A DNA stretch of 60,288 nt from Heyndrickxia sporothermodurans (lineage in GTDB: Bacteria; Bacillota; Bacilli; Bacillales; Bacillaceae_C). Position numbers and translations under genes: made by a program. Position 1 is the first letter of the stretch; each line of letters begins with the position of its first letter. The stretch covers positions 1 through 60,288 of the forward strand of contig BORH01000022.1 of assembly GCA_018333075.1 (NCBI GenBank), written 5' to 3'. The notes under the pieces are model-generated. The model saw nothing but the letters and a program-made list of their open reading frames with translations, ran no database searches and had not been told where the DNA came from. This document shows positions 18,502 through 28,668 of this stretch, one piece after another.

Positions 18502-18723
18502 TTGAAACCTTCAACAAATCGCATGCTAACCCGAATAAAATCTATCTACATGTTTATTAAAGAAAATGGGACTGTAACAACCCAAGATCTTGTAGATGAG
18601 TTCGGCATCACACCTCGCACCATTCAAAGAGATTTGAATGTGTTAGCATACAATGACTTAATTATAAGCCCACATCGTGGCAAATGGACAACAACAGAAA
18701 AAAGAGTCAAGATGTCATCTTAA
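18502..18723 (+). CDS. ytzE: DeoR-type small transcriptional regulator YtzE
   Basis: A 73-residue protein consisting of only the winged-helix DNA-binding half of a DeoR/HTH_11 regulator: ENGTVTTQDLVDEFGITPRTIQRDLNVL near residues 22-50. It lacks the sugar-phosphate-binding domain of full DeoR proteins, so any signal sensing would have to come from elsewhere. The start is TTG (18502) after GAGGGAG. A strong terminator follows. A structured leader-like region lies upstream. The regulatory target is unknown. Confidence 0.87.
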   Translation: MKPSTNRMLTRIKSIYMFIKENGTVTTQDLVDEFGITPRTIQRDLNVLAYNDLIISPHRGKWTTTEKRVKMSS

Positions 18724-18751
18724 CTTAAAGGAAACGAATATCATATATAGT

Positions 18752-18786
18752 GAAAGGAGCTGTATTCATACAGCTCCTTTTCAACT
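18752..18786 (+). terminator. Terminator of ytzE
   Basis: AAAGGAGCTGTA and TACAGCTCCTTT pair perfectly (12 bp) around TTCA, followed by TTTTCAACTT. Confidence 0.85.
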
Positions 18787-18867
18787 TCATTAAACGAACG
18801 AATAAACTATAAATTTATAGCATACTCAATGAATAACACTTGGATTGTTCCTTTTATTCAATATCTT

Positions 18868-19581
18868 TTAAGAAGAGGTTTTTAATAATTTGATCTCTTC
18901 TTCAGTTAGGTCTCTATATTCTCCTAAATTTAAACTCTCATCTAAATGTAATTGCCCCATTTGAATTCTTTTTAAATAAATTACCTTTTTTCCGACAGCT
19001 TCAAACATTCGCTTTACTTGATGAAACTTCCCTTCCGTTATTGTTAATTCAATATCCGATCGTTTTCCTGATTTTAATATGACCAAATCTCCAGGCTTCG
19101 TATGATACCCATCATCAAGTATAATCCCTTGCTTAAATGCTTTTTTATCCTCTTCAGTTACCTCCCCCTCAATTACAGCAAAATAGGTTTTAGGCACATG
19201 TTTCTTTGGTGACAATAGCTGATGAGCTAACTGACCATCATTTGTAATTAATAATAATCCTTCTGTATCCTTATCTAGACGTCCAACAGGAAATGGTTCT
19301 AAAACAGTATCCATGCTTTCTAATAAATCGATCACCGTTTGATCATGTATATCTTCAGTAGCTGATATAACTCCCGGCGGTTTATTCATCATTAAATAAA
19401 TAAACTCACGATATATGACTAATTCACCTTGAACAGTTACCTCAACTAACGTTGGATCAATATGTACTTTACTATCCTTAACAATGACACCGTTAACTTG
19501 TACTAGTCCATCTTTTAATATTTTTTTCACTTCTTTTCTGCTGCCATAACCTGCATTTGCAAGAAATTTATCTACTCTCAT
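18868..19581 (-). CDS. rsuA: 16S rRNA pseudouridine synthase RsuA (YtzG)
   Basis: A 237-residue RsuA-family pseudouridine synthase. An N-terminal S4 RNA-binding domain (MRVDKFLANAGYGSRKEV, residues 1-60) precedes the catalytic domain with VGRLDKDTEGLLLITNDG (catalytic Asp near residue 103). The RsuA branch modifies U516 of 16S rRNA. The KxxxRMFEAVGK segment near 210 fits the small-subunit branch. The ATG start precedes the S4 domain exactly. It is transcribed alone. Confidence 0.9.
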   Translation of the reverse strand: MRVDKFLANAGYGSRKEVKKILKDGLVQVNGVIVKDSKVHIDPTLVEVTVQGELVIYREFIYLMMNKPPGVISATEDIHDQTVIDLLESMDTVLEPFPVGRLDKDTEGLLLITNDGQLAHQLLSPKKHVPKTYFAVIEGEVTEEDKKAFKQGIILDDGYHTKPGDLVILKSGKRSDIELTITEGKFHQVKRMFEAVGKKVIYLKRIQMGQLHLDESLNLGEYRDLTEEEIKLLKTSS

Positions 19582-19832
19582 ATACCAGATCCCTCTTTAA
19601 TTTTATATTTTTATTTCAACATATAGGTAATGGCCTATACGTTTTCAATTCCAGAACATAGGCTAATATTGCCAGAAATGTTTATACCATTTCGTAATAT
19701 CAATAATAAGTACTATAAATTTTGTTGATTTAAAACTTCCCAATAATCTAGTATTTATCTACAAACATAACTTTAAAACAACAGCAACCTTTTTAAAATT
19801 GTAAAAGTACAAAAAGATTGGAGCGAATATAT

Positions 19833-20027
19833 ATGAATTACAGACAACAATTACCTGCACAGCCAGGGCAGGCAACTAGTCCAGCAATTATTCGTCGGAT
19901 TGAAAATATTGAAAAACGTCTTGATCGAATTGAAAGAAGATATAATCGAATTGAAAGACGCATAACCAATATTGAGCAGAAAATAGGATCAATGGGTCAC
20001 ACTCTACCAAGAAGCTACTACTATTAA
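19833..20027 (+). CDS. Small coiled-coil protein with Ile-Glu-Arg heptads
   Basis: A 64-residue protein. The middle (about residues 20-52) is a run of near-heptad repeats, RRIENIEKRLDRIERR then YNRIERRITNIEQKIG, with Ile/Leu at a and d positions and Arg/Glu elsewhere. This is a textbook short coiled coil that would form dimers or bind another coil. The N-terminus (YRQQLPAQPGQATSPA) and C-terminus (LPRSYYY) are disordered. The start is the ATG at 19833 with TTGGAGCG upstream. A strong terminator follows. The Tyr-rich tail recalls small spore-coat-associated proteins, but that is only a guess. Confidence 0.75.
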   Translation: MNYRQQLPAQPGQATSPAIIRRIENIEKRLDRIERRYNRIERRITNIEQKIGSMGHTLPRSYYY

Positions 20028-20029
20028 TC

Positions 20030-20063
20030 TAAAAGGAGGTCAATGAAGACCTCCCTTTTTATT
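20030..20063 (+). terminator. Terminator of the coiled-coil gene
   Basis: AAAAGGAGGTC and GACCTCCCTTTT pair around a 6-nt loop, followed by T-rich sequence. It may also serve convergent murJ. Confidence 0.8.
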
Positions 20064-20077
20064 TCACAGCTATTTAC

Positions 20078-21697
20078 TTAGCCAATATGCAATTTTTCCT
20101 TTACTTTTTTCATACGTTCACCAAATAACTTATCAGCTAATTTCGACCTTAATCCTAAATATCCATATATGATTGCTCCAACCGCACCACAGATTATTAC
20201 AATCATTAAAGCCTGCCATTTAGAATCAGGTGTTAATACAAATGTAAGTATTTTGTATAAAAAGATAACGATAGCAGCCATTACTGCATTTAATAGCAAA
20301 ATCAATATCGTTCTTCTAATAATCGTTTTGAATGGATAGCGGGCAAATAGTTTTATCACGATAAGATTAATTAATATGGAAGCTGTGTAACCTAAAGCTG
20401 TAGCATAAACCGCTCCATTTGTTTCAAATAGTTTAATCAACGGAATATTAAAGCTTAATTTAATTAATAGCCCTACCAAAAGACTTAATATTGTAAACCT
20501 TTGTTCATTAATACCTTGTAAAATAGCAGCAGTTACGGAAAACAAAGCAAAAAGGATGGCAACTGGTGCATAATGCTCTAATACATCCGTTCCAAGTGTA
20601 TTATGCTCGTAAAATACTGTAAATACAGGATGAGCAAGTAGAGATAACCCTAAAGCAGCAGGTATTGTTAAAAACAAGAGAACTTGAAAGGTTTGATCAA
20701 CTTGACGAACCATCTCTAATCTTCTTCCTTTAGCAAATGATTCGGTAATAAGGGGTACTAACGTTAAAGAAAAAGATGTAGCTAATGATACTGGAATGAT
20801 TACCAGCTTATGAGAGTCGAAATTTAATATCCCAATTGCCTCAAGTGCTTCCTTTCCTTTACCAATAGCTGCCATTCCTCTATTGAATGTTAACTGATCT
20901 ACGTATTGATATAGTGAATTAGATACACCTACAAAAACAAATGGAAGTGCATAGATAAATATTTCTTTATACATATCCCTTAATGATACTTGTATAGAGC
21001 CTTTATCTTGTTTTAATAAATTATCAAAATGATGCTTTCTTTTTTTCCAATACCAGAATAAAACAATTAAACTAGCGATTCCACCTACAAATGCAGCAAA
21101 AGTTGCTACACTTATTGCCGTTACCATTTTCCCATGAAAAACGTGAAGAACTAAAAACGCGCCTAATAAAAGAAACACGATTCGAACTAATTGTTCAATA
21201 ACCTGTGAAACAGCTGAAGGCCCCATTGATTGATGACCTTGAAAAAATCCCCTTATTAGACTCATAACAGGAATAATAATCAATGCAAAACTAACTGCTC
21301 TTATAACAGCCGTAACATCCTCAATTGAAAAGTTCTTAGATTCTACACCTGTCATACTTAACTCTGCAAAAATAGGGGCAAACAAATACATAATTAAAAA
21401 ACTAATAATACCCGTTATTAGCATTAATAATATACCTGATTTAAATAACTTTCTCCCAACTGCATATTCCTCTAATGCGTTATATTTAGCTATATATTTT
21501 GAGACAGCAAGGGGAACTCCCGCTGTAGCAATACTTATAAATAAAGTATAAGGTACGTATCCAAATTGATAGAGTGCCTCTGGTTCCGAACCGCCTACAA
21601 TAGCATGAAACGGTATAACATAAAACAATCCAATTATTTTTGATATAATAGTTCCTAATGTTAATATAAATGTACCACGTATTAGTTTCGAAGACAT
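20078..21697 (-). CDS. murJ: Lipid II flippase MurJ (YtgP), MATE/MOP-type membrane protein
   Basis: A polytopic membrane protein of 539 residues with about 14 hydrophobic segments, of the polysaccharide-transporter/MviN superfamily. In B. subtilis YtgP acts as the MurJ-type flippase that moves lipid II across the membrane for cell-wall synthesis, redundantly with Amj. The N-terminus KLIRGTFILTLGTIISKIIG and the segment SLIRGFFQGHQSMGPSAVSQ near residue 152 are typical of the YtgP/SpoVB branch. The start is the ATG at 21697 after GAGGG; four extra codons upstream lack a site. A sporulation SpoVB role is possible but less likely given the synteny. Confidence 0.88.
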   Translation of the reverse strand: MSSKLIRGTFILTLGTIISKIIGLFYVIPFHAIVGGSEPEALYQFGYVPYTLFISIATAGVPLAVSKYIAKYNALEEYAVGRKLFKSGILLMLITGIISFLIMYLFAPIFAELSMTGVESKNFSIEDVTAVIRAVSFALIIIPVMSLIRGFFQGHQSMGPSAVSQVIEQLVRIVFLLLGAFLVLHVFHGKMVTAISVATFAAFVGGIASLIVLFWYWKKRKHHFDNLLKQDKGSIQVSLRDMYKEIFIYALPFVFVGVSNSLYQYVDQLTFNRGMAAIGKGKEALEAIGILNFDSHKLVIIPVSLATSFSLTLVPLITESFAKGRRLEMVRQVDQTFQVLLFLTIPAALGLSLLAHPVFTVFYEHNTLGTDVLEHYAPVAILFALFSVTAAILQGINEQRFTILSLLVGLLIKLSFNIPLIKLFETNGAVYATALGYTASILINLIVIKLFARYPFKTIIRRTILILLLNAVMAAIVIFLYKILTFVLTPDSKWQALMIVIICGAVGAIIYGYLGLRSKLADKLFGERMKKVKEKLHIG

Positions 21698-21965
21698 ACG
21701 ATCCCTCAATTTTAAAAAATAAATTTCACACTAATATGTAGTGTACCTCTAACTAGAAAAATTGACAATTTATTCGAAAAATCTTTTTTTTGCTCATATG
21801 TTTTTTTGTTGTTTTAGAAACATAGTTATGCAATTAAATTTTCATTAAACAATTTATTTGCAAAACTAATTATACTAGGAAATAAGTTCGTTTCAACAAA
21901 TTATTTTACGAATGGAGAACCATTCCAAAATTTATATTTTATACATAAAAAGGAAAAGGTGTTAA

Positions 21966-23240
21966 ATGATGAAATATGATGTAATTGTAATTGGCGGGGG
22001 TCCATCTGGATTAATGGCATCGATTGCAGCTGGTGAAAACCATGCAAAAGTTTTATTGATTGATAAGGGAACTAAATTAGGAAGAAAATTAGCTATCTCA
22101 GGCGGAGGAAGATGTAATGTAACCAATCGACTTCCAATTGATGAAATTGTCAAGCATATTCCAGGAAATGGTCGTTTTTTATATAGTGCCTTTTCTATTT
22201 TTAATAATGAGGATATTATTCGATTCTTTGAAAATTTAGGAATCAAGTTAAAAGAGGAAGATCATGGACGAATGTTTCCTGTGTCTAATCGTGCACAATC
22301 TGTTGTAGATGCATTATTAAATAGACTCTCTCAGTTAAATGTTGAAATACGTACAAATATGATTGTTAAAGATCTTCATTTTAAAGATGGAAGAGTAGAG
22401 AGTGTTGAGCTAATTAATGGTGATAAATTAGAAACCAATTCAATAGTGGTTGCCGTAGGTGGAAAATCTGTACCTCATACAGGATCAACAGGTGACGGAT
22501 TTCCTTGGGCTGAAAAGGCTGGTCACACCATTTCAGAGCTTTTCCCGACTGAGGTACCTGTTACATCAGATGAGCCATTTATTAAAGAAAAGACGTTGCA
22601 AGGCTTATCTTTACGGGATGTTGCAGTAAGTGTACTGAATCCTAAAGGTAAACCATTAATTACTCATAGAATGGATATGCTGTTCACCCATTTTGGCATT
22701 TCTGGTCCTGCTGTATTAAGATGCAGTCAATTTGTTGTAAAAGCAATGAAAAAATGGAAGTTAAAGCACGTTACAATGGGTATTGATGCTCTCCCTGATT
22801 TTAATGAAGAAGAGCTTTTCCAGCAGGTCATAAAACTAGTAAAAGAGGAACCAAAGAAAGCAATTAAGAATTCTTTTAAAGGACTTTTACCTGAACGCTA
22901 CCTACTCTTTTTATTAGAGACAAATCGAATGGATCCTAATACACAAGGATCAAGTATATCGAACGATCTTCTAAGGAGCTTTTCTAAATCATGCAAGCAA
23001 TTTCAATTTCAAGTAAACGGAACTTTGCCATTAGAGAAAGCCTTTGTGACTGGTGGAGGCGTTTCAGTAAAGGAAATAGAGCCAAAAACGATGGAATCGA
23101 AGCTTGTTCAAGGACTCTATTTTTGTGGTGAAGTTTTAGACGTTTATGGTTATACAGGTGGATATAATATTACTTCCGCATTAGTAACCGGAAGACTTGC
23201 TGGCATGAATGCAGCGAGTAAACACGAGGAGCCAATTTAA
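21966..23240 (+). CDS. ytfP: FAD-dependent oxidoreductase YtfP (HI0933/BaiN family)
   Basis: A flavoprotein of 424 residues. A dinucleotide-binding motif lies at the N-terminus ([17 protein letters not shown], residues 7-23), then [16 protein letters not shown] near 44, and the C-terminal FAD motif [14 protein letters not shown] with [16 protein letters not shown] near the end. This family is annotated as NAD(P)/FAD oxidoreductase; the substrate in Bacillus is unknown. Tandem ATG codons follow AAAAGG. It is divergent from murJ and has its own terminator overlapping the stop. Confidence 0.88.
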   Translation: MMKYDVIVIGGGPSGLMASIAAGENHAKVLLIDKGTKLGRKLAISGGGRCNVTNRLPIDEIVKHIPGNGRFLYSAFSIFNNEDIIRFFENLGIKLKEEDHGRMFPVSNRAQSVVDALLNRLSQLNVEIRTNMIVKDLHFKDGRVESVELINGDKLETNSIVVAVGGKSVPHTGSTGDGFPWAEKAGHTISELFPTEVPVTSDEPFIKEKTLQGLSLRDVAVSVLNPKGKPLITHRMDMLFTHFGISGPAVLRCSQFVVKAMKKWKLKHVTMGIDALPDFNEEELFQQVIKLVKEEPKKAIKNSFKGLLPERYLLFLLETNRMDPNTQGSSISNDLLRSFSKSCKQFQFQVNGTLPLEKAFVTGGGVSVKEIEPKTMESKLVQGLYFCGEVLDVYGYTGGYNITSALVTGRLAGMNAASKHEEPI

Positions 23241-23260
23241 TGGCTTCTCGTTCCTTATTT
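23224..23260 (+). terminator. Terminator of ytfP
   Basis: CGAGGAGCCA and TGGCTTCTCG pair around a short loop that includes the stop codon, followed by TTCCTTATTTT. Confidence 0.65.
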
Positions 23261-23437
23261 TCGATACATGACCATTGCACTAAAACAATAAATTTGTTCA
23301 TCTTCATCTTCTGAAGCAACTGCTACATGATATTTGATATCTACCAGTTTTGTCTCTTCAAGTTTGCTTAAAAACTCATTCACATCTGCCTCTAAATCCT
23401 TTTCATGCTCAAAATCAAACAATTTTACTTGGATCAC
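23255..23437 (-). CDS. cse60: Sporulation protein Cse60 (YteV)
   Basis: A 60-residue acidic protein, reading VIQVKLFDFEHEKDLEADVN from the GTG start and ending in CFSAMVMYRK. It matches my memory of Cse60, a sigma-E-controlled protein named for its 60 residues and made early in the mother cell of B. subtilis. The GTG at 23437 is chosen because GGAGAGGGAG lies 6 bases upstream and gives exactly 60 residues. A longer frame with ATG at 23455 would bury that site in coding sequence. The function is unknown. No clear sigma-E promoter is visible to me. Confidence 0.82.
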   Translation of the reverse strand: MIQVKLFDFEHEKDLEADVNEFLSKLEETKLVDIKYHVAVASEDEDEQIYCFSAMVMYRK

Positions 23438-23519
23438 TTTAATCTCCCTCTCCATCAAACTAGTATTATTGTAGACAAATAAGAGAGTTTTCAAAACATT
23501 ATGTATTATTTAAAATAAC

Positions 23520-23554
23520 AAAAACCAACCAGTTTTAATAACCCGGTTGGTTTC
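23520..23554 (-). terminator. Terminator of ytwF
   Basis: On the minus strand, AAACCAACCGG and CTGGTTGGTTT pair, followed by TTGTTATTTT. Confidence 0.75.
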
Positions 23555-23559
23555 GTTAC

Positions 23560-23874
23560 TTATTTTTTCGGCATCGTTTCACCAGTCCAGTTTAACATGC
23601 CGCCTTCCATATTCACTACTTTATAGCCGTGTTCTTGCAAGAATTCGCACACTCTTCCACTGCGCCCACCAGAACGACAAACCATAATATATTCTGTACT
23701 TTTATCTAATTGATCAAGTGATTCAGGGATTTCCCCCATTGGTATATGCTTTGCCTCGGCAATCATTCCCTCTGCTACTTCATCATCCTCACGAACATCA
23801 ATTAAATGTAAAGCTTCACCTTTAGCGAGTTTGTCCTTAACTTCTTCAGGTGTAATTGTAGGGTAAACACTCAT
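23560..23874 (-). CDS. ytwF: Single-domain rhodanese YtwF
   Basis: A 104-residue rhodanese-fold sulfurtransferase. The active-site Cys lies in IMVCRSGGRSGRVC (near residue 66), followed by a typical cation-binding loop, and LIDVREDDEVAEGMI precedes it. Such enzymes carry persulfide sulfur; the donor and acceptor are unknown. It is cytosolic with no signal peptide. GGAGT precedes the ATG. Confidence 0.92.
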   Translation of the reverse strand: MSVYPTITPEEVKDKLAKGEALHLIDVREDDEVAEGMIAEAKHIPMGEIPESLDQLDKSTEYIMVCRSGGRSGRVCEFLQEHGYKVVNMEGGMLNWTGETMPKK

Positions 23875-23998
23875 TTATACTACTCCTTTCATCTCTAGAC
23901 TCTTTTTTTAATAAATAACAACGATATATTTAAATAAGAGTCCTCAATCTACTTTTGTTATTATACCAAAACAAATGGCAGGACATGAAAAAATTAGA

Positions 23999-24580
23999 TT
24001 AATGAATTAAATCTGCAACTAATATAAATCGTTTAGGAGCATCACCAATAAAGTTAAACGGATAACAAGTTGTCACGGTTAATGTTGCCCGTGGTTTTGG
24101 AACGATTACTGTGCGATCATCCGCATCAACAATTCTAATTTTATTTATTTTATATTTAAATTGTCCTGCTTCAGTTTTTACGATTAATAAATCATTTTTT
24201 TTCATTTGTCCAAGTTTCCGAAAAACTGTATCACGATGACCTGATAATACAGAGTTGTCCTTTTCACCAGGTAAAACGCTTTTAGAAAAGTGTCCAACAC
24301 CTTTTTCAAGCTCGTCTTCATCTGCGCCTTCAAAAATTGGTAATTCTGCACGAATCTTGGGAATGAGTAATCGACCTATTATCTCACCTTTTTGAGGGGC
24401 TCTCTCATATAATGTTTGTATATTATTGTTTTGAGTGGTTTCTTCTGCTTTTACGGTTTGTTGAATACTTACTTTCTGATTTGGATCTTGAAGCAACTTA
24501 AAGCCATTTACACCTACGATTAAAAGTCCCCCAAGAAAAAACAAACAGCTTAAAACTAGAAATAGTGATTTTATTTTCAT
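23999..24580 (-). CDS. srtD: Class D sortase
   Basis: A membrane-anchored transpeptidase (193 residues) that links surface proteins to the cell wall. One N-terminal transmembrane segment (SLFLVLSCLFFLGGLLIVGV) is followed by a sortase beta-barrel with the triad His in SGHRDT (near 114), Cys in TVTTCYPF (near 170) and Arg in APKRF (near 181). The TLTVTTCYP signature is typical of class D. The start is the ATG at 24580, whose ATG overlaps the TGA of the upstream surface-protein gene (ATGA), implying coupling. A GTG 18 bases earlier is the alternative. Its likely substrate is encoded immediately upstream. Confidence 0.93.
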   Translation of the reverse strand: MKIKSLFLVLSCLFFLGGLLIVGVNGFKLLQDPNQKVSIQQTVKAEETTQNNNIQTLYERAPQKGEIIGRLLIPKIRAELPIFEGADEDELEKGVGHFSKSVLPGEKDNSVLSGHRDTVFRKLGQMKKNDLLIVKTEAGQFKYKINKIRIVDADDRTVIVPKPRATLTVTTCYPFNFIGDAPKRFILVADLIH

Positions 24581-25716
24581 TCGTTCATTGCTCTCCACTT
24601 GCGAAACATAAATAGCCCCAATAGAAGCATAACAAATCCAGCTAATAGATAGTTTCCATAAAACCCTGAAGTGTTAGGTAATTCTCCACCTCTAATTGTT
24701 TTTTTAATTGGCTTTGCTACAGTTTTTTCAACTTTTTCTATTTTTCCAACCGTTTTCTTAATAATTTCTGAACCAAATAAATCTGGAGTAATAATTATAT
24801 CTGCTAATAATTTACCATTATAATCATATAATTCAATTAATAGATTATAGCCATTCGTTGATTTCATGTTTACTAATTCATTTAATGTGACAGGCTTTTT
24901 CTCTGAACCTTTTACTAAATAAAATTTAGAATGTAATTGGAAGATTGACAGCATTTCCTGATAAGCATTAACTATTTCCTGAATTTGTTCATTAGACAAA
25001 TCGGACTCACTTTCAAAATCACCGATAGCCATCATTCGTTCCGAGATTTTTTCTAGTTTTTGTTCTGCACTTTCATCCATTTTAATAGACATAAAATGAT
25101 TCATCAGATTTTCTATTTCTTTATCTGTAATCCCGATTTCCTTGAAAATTTCAGTAAACACATCAGTAAACATATCATCTGAATACGTTATAATAGCATC
25201 CTCAAGATCCTCAATATACTGGTAATTATTTATAGAATCTTCATTTTTCTTTAATAAATCAAGTAATTCTTCATATGTCATATCGTAATCATTCAATAAT
25301 TCTTTTAAATTTTTGTCAGTTATAGGTGTTCCTATGTAAAATGATATAGCTTCATCAAGAGCATTTGTAAAATGGTAAACTTCGTAAATTGAATCCCCTT
25401 TTTCCATATCACCATTTTCGACTAAAAATGCCTTTACTTCTGCTTCATCCTTAAAATCATATTTCGTTAATATTTGTTTGAAATTGTTATTATTGATTGG
25501 CTCCCCAATAACTTTTTTCAAATCATCAATTGATGAGAAGGATTTTATACTTTCATCATAATAGTACTCTAAATGGTCATTAAGTTCTTTTTCTGTTATG
25601 CCAATACTTTCTAAATATGTCTTTAACTCATCCTTATTAGGAGTGGCTAAGCTTATTTTTGGCAACATATTAAAACATAATAATATTGCAGCAATTAATA
25701 CAAAAATTTTTTTCAA
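24577..25716 (-). CDS. Processed acidic surface protein with a sortase D signal
   Basis: A secreted, wall-anchored protein of 379 residues. The signal peptide (MKKIFVLIAAILLCFN...SLA) is followed by a highly acidic, helix-rich region of degenerate repeats about 60-90 residues long (KELNDHLEYYY; KDEAEVKAFLVENG; MTYEELLDLLKKNE; TDKEIENLMNHF). The C-terminus has LPNTSG, a hydrophobic stretch and a charged tail (FRKWRAMNE), the classic sorting signal. LPxTS/A is the motif used by class D sortases. It matches the described family of acidic sortase-D-processed proteins. The start is TTG (25716) after GGGGGA. It is coupled to the sortase gene by ATGA. Ligand and function are unknown. Confidence 0.87.
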   Translation of the reverse strand: MKKIFVLIAAILLCFNMLPKISLATPNKDELKTYLESIGITEKELNDHLEYYYDESIKSFSSIDDLKKVIGEPINNNNFKQILTKYDFKDEAEVKAFLVENGDMEKGDSIYEVYHFTNALDEAISFYIGTPITDKNLKELLNDYDMTYEELLDLLKKNEDSINNYQYIEDLEDAIITYSDDMFTDVFTEIFKEIGITDKEIENLMNHFMSIKMDESAEQKLEKISERMMAIGDFESESDLSNEQIQEIVNAYQEMLSIFQLHSKFYLVKGSEKKPVTLNELVNMKSTNGYNLLIELYDYNGKLLADIIITPDLFGSEIIKKTVGKIEKVEKTVAKPIKKTIRGGELPNTSGFYGNYLLAGFVMLLLGLFMFRKWRAMNE

Positions 25717-25841
25717 TGCAAGTTCCCCCAATAGTTATAGAATATATACTTACCTACTATAAAATAGAATATTTTTTTTAGATAGAATTGATTTCCTTTA
25801 TGTAAAAGTGTATAATTAATATTTTTTATTAATCAAAAATA

Positions 25842-25888
25842 AAAAACAGTAAAAACCTTGATAAATCAAGGTTTTTACTGTTTTTATT
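25842..25888 (-). terminator. Terminator of leuS
   Basis: AAAAACAGTAAAAACCTTGAT and its complement form a long near-perfect stem (about 20 bp) with a tiny loop, U-rich on both sides, 68 bases after the leuS stop codon. Confidence 0.75.
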
Positions 25889-25955
25889 ATTTTTTTCACA
25901 TTTAAACTTTATATTATGCATTAACATTATAAGTTGTTTTTACCAACATTTCCTA

Positions 25956-28370
25956 TTAATTTGCTACAATATTAACAAGCTTTCCTGGAACAGCAATCAC
26001 TTTTCTGACCGTTTTTCCGTCGATTAACTCTTTCACATTATCATCATTCATTACTACTTCTTCTAGTTGCTCACGAGAAATTTCTCTAGCTACCATCATT
26101 TTGAAACGAACTTTCCCGTTATGTTGAACAACAATTTCCACTTCATTATCTACTAGCTTTGCTTCATCATAAGTTGGCCATGTTTCATATGTGATTGTTC
26201 CTTTATGCCCAAGCTTATTCCAAAGCTCTTCTGAAATATGCGGACAAATTGGGGAAAGGAGCTTCACAAAGCCTTCAATATATTCTTTAGGCAATACATC
26301 AGCTTTATATGCTTCATTAATGAAAACCATCATTTGTGAAATGGCTGTATTAAATCCAAGATGATTATAATCCTCGGTTACTTTTTTAACTGTTTGGTGG
26401 TACACTTTTTCCAATATTTCAAGATTTCCTGTTTGTACCTTATTTACAATTTGACCATTTTCATCAACTAGCAAACGCCAAACACGATCAAGGAATCGTC
26501 TTGCTCCATCCAAACCATTTGTAGACCAAGCAATAGAAGCATCTAATGGGCCCATAAACATTTCATAAAGTCGAAGCGTATCTGCACCATGGCTATCGAT
26601 AATTTTATCAGGGTTAACAACATTTCCTTTTGATTTACTCATTTTTTCATTATTTTCTCCAAGAATCATCCCTTGGTTAAATAGCTTTTGGAATGGTTCT
26701 TTTGTTGGAACAACACCAATGTCATATAAGAATTTATGCCAAAATCTTGCATAAAGTAAGTGCAATACTGCGTGCTCCTGTCCACCAATATAAATATCAA
26801 CTGGTAGCCATTTTTTTAACTTATCAAAATCAGCAATCGCAGTTTCATTTTTCGGATCGATGTAGCGAAGGAAATACCAGCTACTACCTGCCCATTGCGG
26901 CATCGTATTCGTTTCACGTCTACCTTTTTTACCTGTTACAGGGTCTTCGACATTGACCCATTCAGAAATATTTGCCAATGGTGATTCGCCTGTACCAGAG
27001 GGTTTAATTTCCTTCGTAACTGGGAGAGTTAATGGGAGTTGTTCTTCAGGAACAGGTGTCATTGTACCATCTTCCCAATGAATCATTGGAATTGGTTCAC
27101 CCCAATAACGCTGACGGCTAAATAACCAATCACGAAGACGATAGGTTACTTTTTTCGTACCAAATTTATTTTCTTCAAGCCACTTAATCATTTTTTCAAT
27201 GGCATCTACTTTATTAAGATCATTAAGGAAATCAGAATTAATATGCTCACCATCACCGGTATAAGCTTCTGTCTCAACATCTCCGCCGGCAACTACTGCT
27301 TTAATTTCCAGTCCAAATTTTTTGGCAAATTCATAATCACGCTCATCATGTGCCGGCACTGCCATAATTGCACCTGTACCATAACTCATCAAAACATAAT
27401 CGGCGATCCAAATTGGCATTTTCTTTAGATTAACTGGATTTATTGCATAAGCCCCTGTAAAAACACCTGTTTTATCTTTAGCAAGATCCGTTCTTTCCAA
27501 ATCACTTTTTGATTTGATTTCTTCTAAGTAATCATCAATCGCTTGTTTTTGTTCTTCAGTAGAAATAACGTCAACAAGAGGATGCTCTGGGGCAAGAACC
27601 GCATACGTTGCACCGAAAAGTGTATCTGGACGAGTTGTAAACACAGTAAAGGTTTCCTCAGAACCTTCAATTTTAAAAGTAACCTCTGCTCCTTCTGAGC
27701 GACCAATCCAATTTCGTTGCATATCTTTCAAGTTTTCTGGCCAATCCAATTCTTCTAAATCATCTAGTAGGCGATCTGCATAAGCCGTAATTTTCAACAT
27801 CCATTGTTTCATTGGGCGACGTTCTACAGGATGACCACCACGTTCACTTTTCCCATCAATAACTTCTTCATTAGCAAGAACTGTACCAAGTGCAGGGCAC
27901 CAGTTCACTGCCACTTCATCTATATACGCTAAACCTTTTTCATACAGCTTAAGGAATATCCATTGTGTCCATTTATAGTAATCAGTGTCCGTTGTATTTA
28001 CTTCTCGATCCCAGTCATAAGAAAATCCAAGTGCTTTAATTTGACGACGGAAAGTCTCAATATTATGCAATGTAAATTCTGCAGGGTCATTTCCTGTATC
28101 AATTGCATATTGTTCAGCTGGTAAGCCAAACGCGTCCCATCCCATCGGATGAAGAACATTATATCCTTGCATCCGCTTCATTCTCGACACGATATCTGTA
28201 GCCGTATAGCCTTCTGGATGGCCTACGTGAAGACCTGCACCCGATGGATAAGGAAACATATCTAATGCATAGAAATTCGGTCTATTATCGTCCTCTGTCG
28301 TTTTAAATGTTTTATTTTCTTCCCAAAACTTTTGCCATTTTCCCTCAATTTCATGATGATTAAAGCTCAT
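25956..28370 (-). CDS. leuS: Leucyl-tRNA synthetase
   Basis: A class I aminoacyl-tRNA synthetase of 804 residues that charges tRNA-Leu. HIGH motif: [15 protein letters not shown] near residue 43. KMSKS motif: [13 protein letters not shown] near 575. A CP1 editing domain lies between, with [12 protein letters not shown] near 247. The length is normal for Bacillus. AGGAGG lies upstream of the ATG. It is controlled by the T-box leader described next. Confidence 0.98.
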   Translation of the reverse strand: MSFNHHEIEGKWQKFWEENKTFKTTEDDNRPNFYALDMFPYPSGAGLHVGHPEGYTATDIVSRMKRMQGYNVLHPMGWDAFGLPAEQYAIDTGNDPAEFTLHNIETFRRQIKALGFSYDWDREVNTTDTDYYKWTQWIFLKLYEKGLAYIDEVAVNWCPALGTVLANEEVIDGKSERGGHPVERRPMKQWMLKITAYADRLLDDLEELDWPENLKDMQRNWIGRSEGAEVTFKIEGSEETFTVFTTRPDTLFGATYAVLAPEHPLVDVISTEEQKQAIDDYLEEIKSKSDLERTDLAKDKTGVFTGAYAINPVNLKKMPIWIADYVLMSYGTGAIMAVPAHDERDYEFAKKFGLEIKAVVAGGDVETEAYTGDGEHINSDFLNDLNKVDAIEKMIKWLEENKFGTKKVTYRLRDWLFSRQRYWGEPIPMIHWEDGTMTPVPEEQLPLTLPVTKEIKPSGTGESPLANISEWVNVEDPVTGKKGRRETNTMPQWAGSSWYFLRYIDPKNETAIADFDKLKKWLPVDIYIGGQEHAVLHLLYARFWHKFLYDIGVVPTKEPFQKLFNQGMILGENNEKMSKSKGNVVNPDKIIDSHGADTLRLYEMFMGPLDASIAWSTNGLDGARRFLDRVWRLLVDENGQIVNKVQTGNLEILEKVYHQTVKKVTEDYNHLGFNTAISQMMVFINEAYKADVLPKEYIEGFVKLLSPICPHISEELWNKLGHKGTITYETWPTYDEAKLVDNEVEIVVQHNGKVRFKMMVAREISREQLEEVVMNDDNVKELIDGKTVRKVIAVPGKLVNIVAN

Positions 28371-28385
28371 GAATTCAACCTCCTA

Positions 28386-28661
28386 ATTTTTATACATACA
28401 AAAAACCCCTCATCCCGAAAAGGGACGAGAGGTTGTATTTAACTCCCGCGGTACCACCCAAATTAGTGTAAACGCCACTCACTTCATTACTCCTTAACGC
28501 GGAATACGGCAAATATTACTTTTTCCTAAAATGGATGTTCACATTCGCAACTCAAAGGTGAGTTCATGATGTTCTTGTTTGGCTTTCACCAACCGCCAAC
28601 TCTCTTTATCAAGGGGACACCATTACTATTCCTTATCAACGTTAAACTATCTGATAATTGT
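28386..28661 (-). promoter_or_regulatory. T-box riboswitch leader of leuS
   Basis: On the minus strand the leader shows AGAGAGTTGGCGGTTGGTG near its start, a probable specifier CUC in GAACTCACCTTTGAGTT, and the T-box itself, AATTTGGGTGGTACCGCG (28447-28464). It ends in a 12-bp terminator stem (28398-28434, ACCTCTCGTCCC with GGGATGAGGGGT) and a T run. Uncharged tRNA-Leu should bind the specifier and the TGGT bulge and stabilise the antiterminator, switching leuS on. The specifier is read from pattern, not from a folded structure. Confidence 0.9.
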
Positions 28662-28668
28662 ATACACC

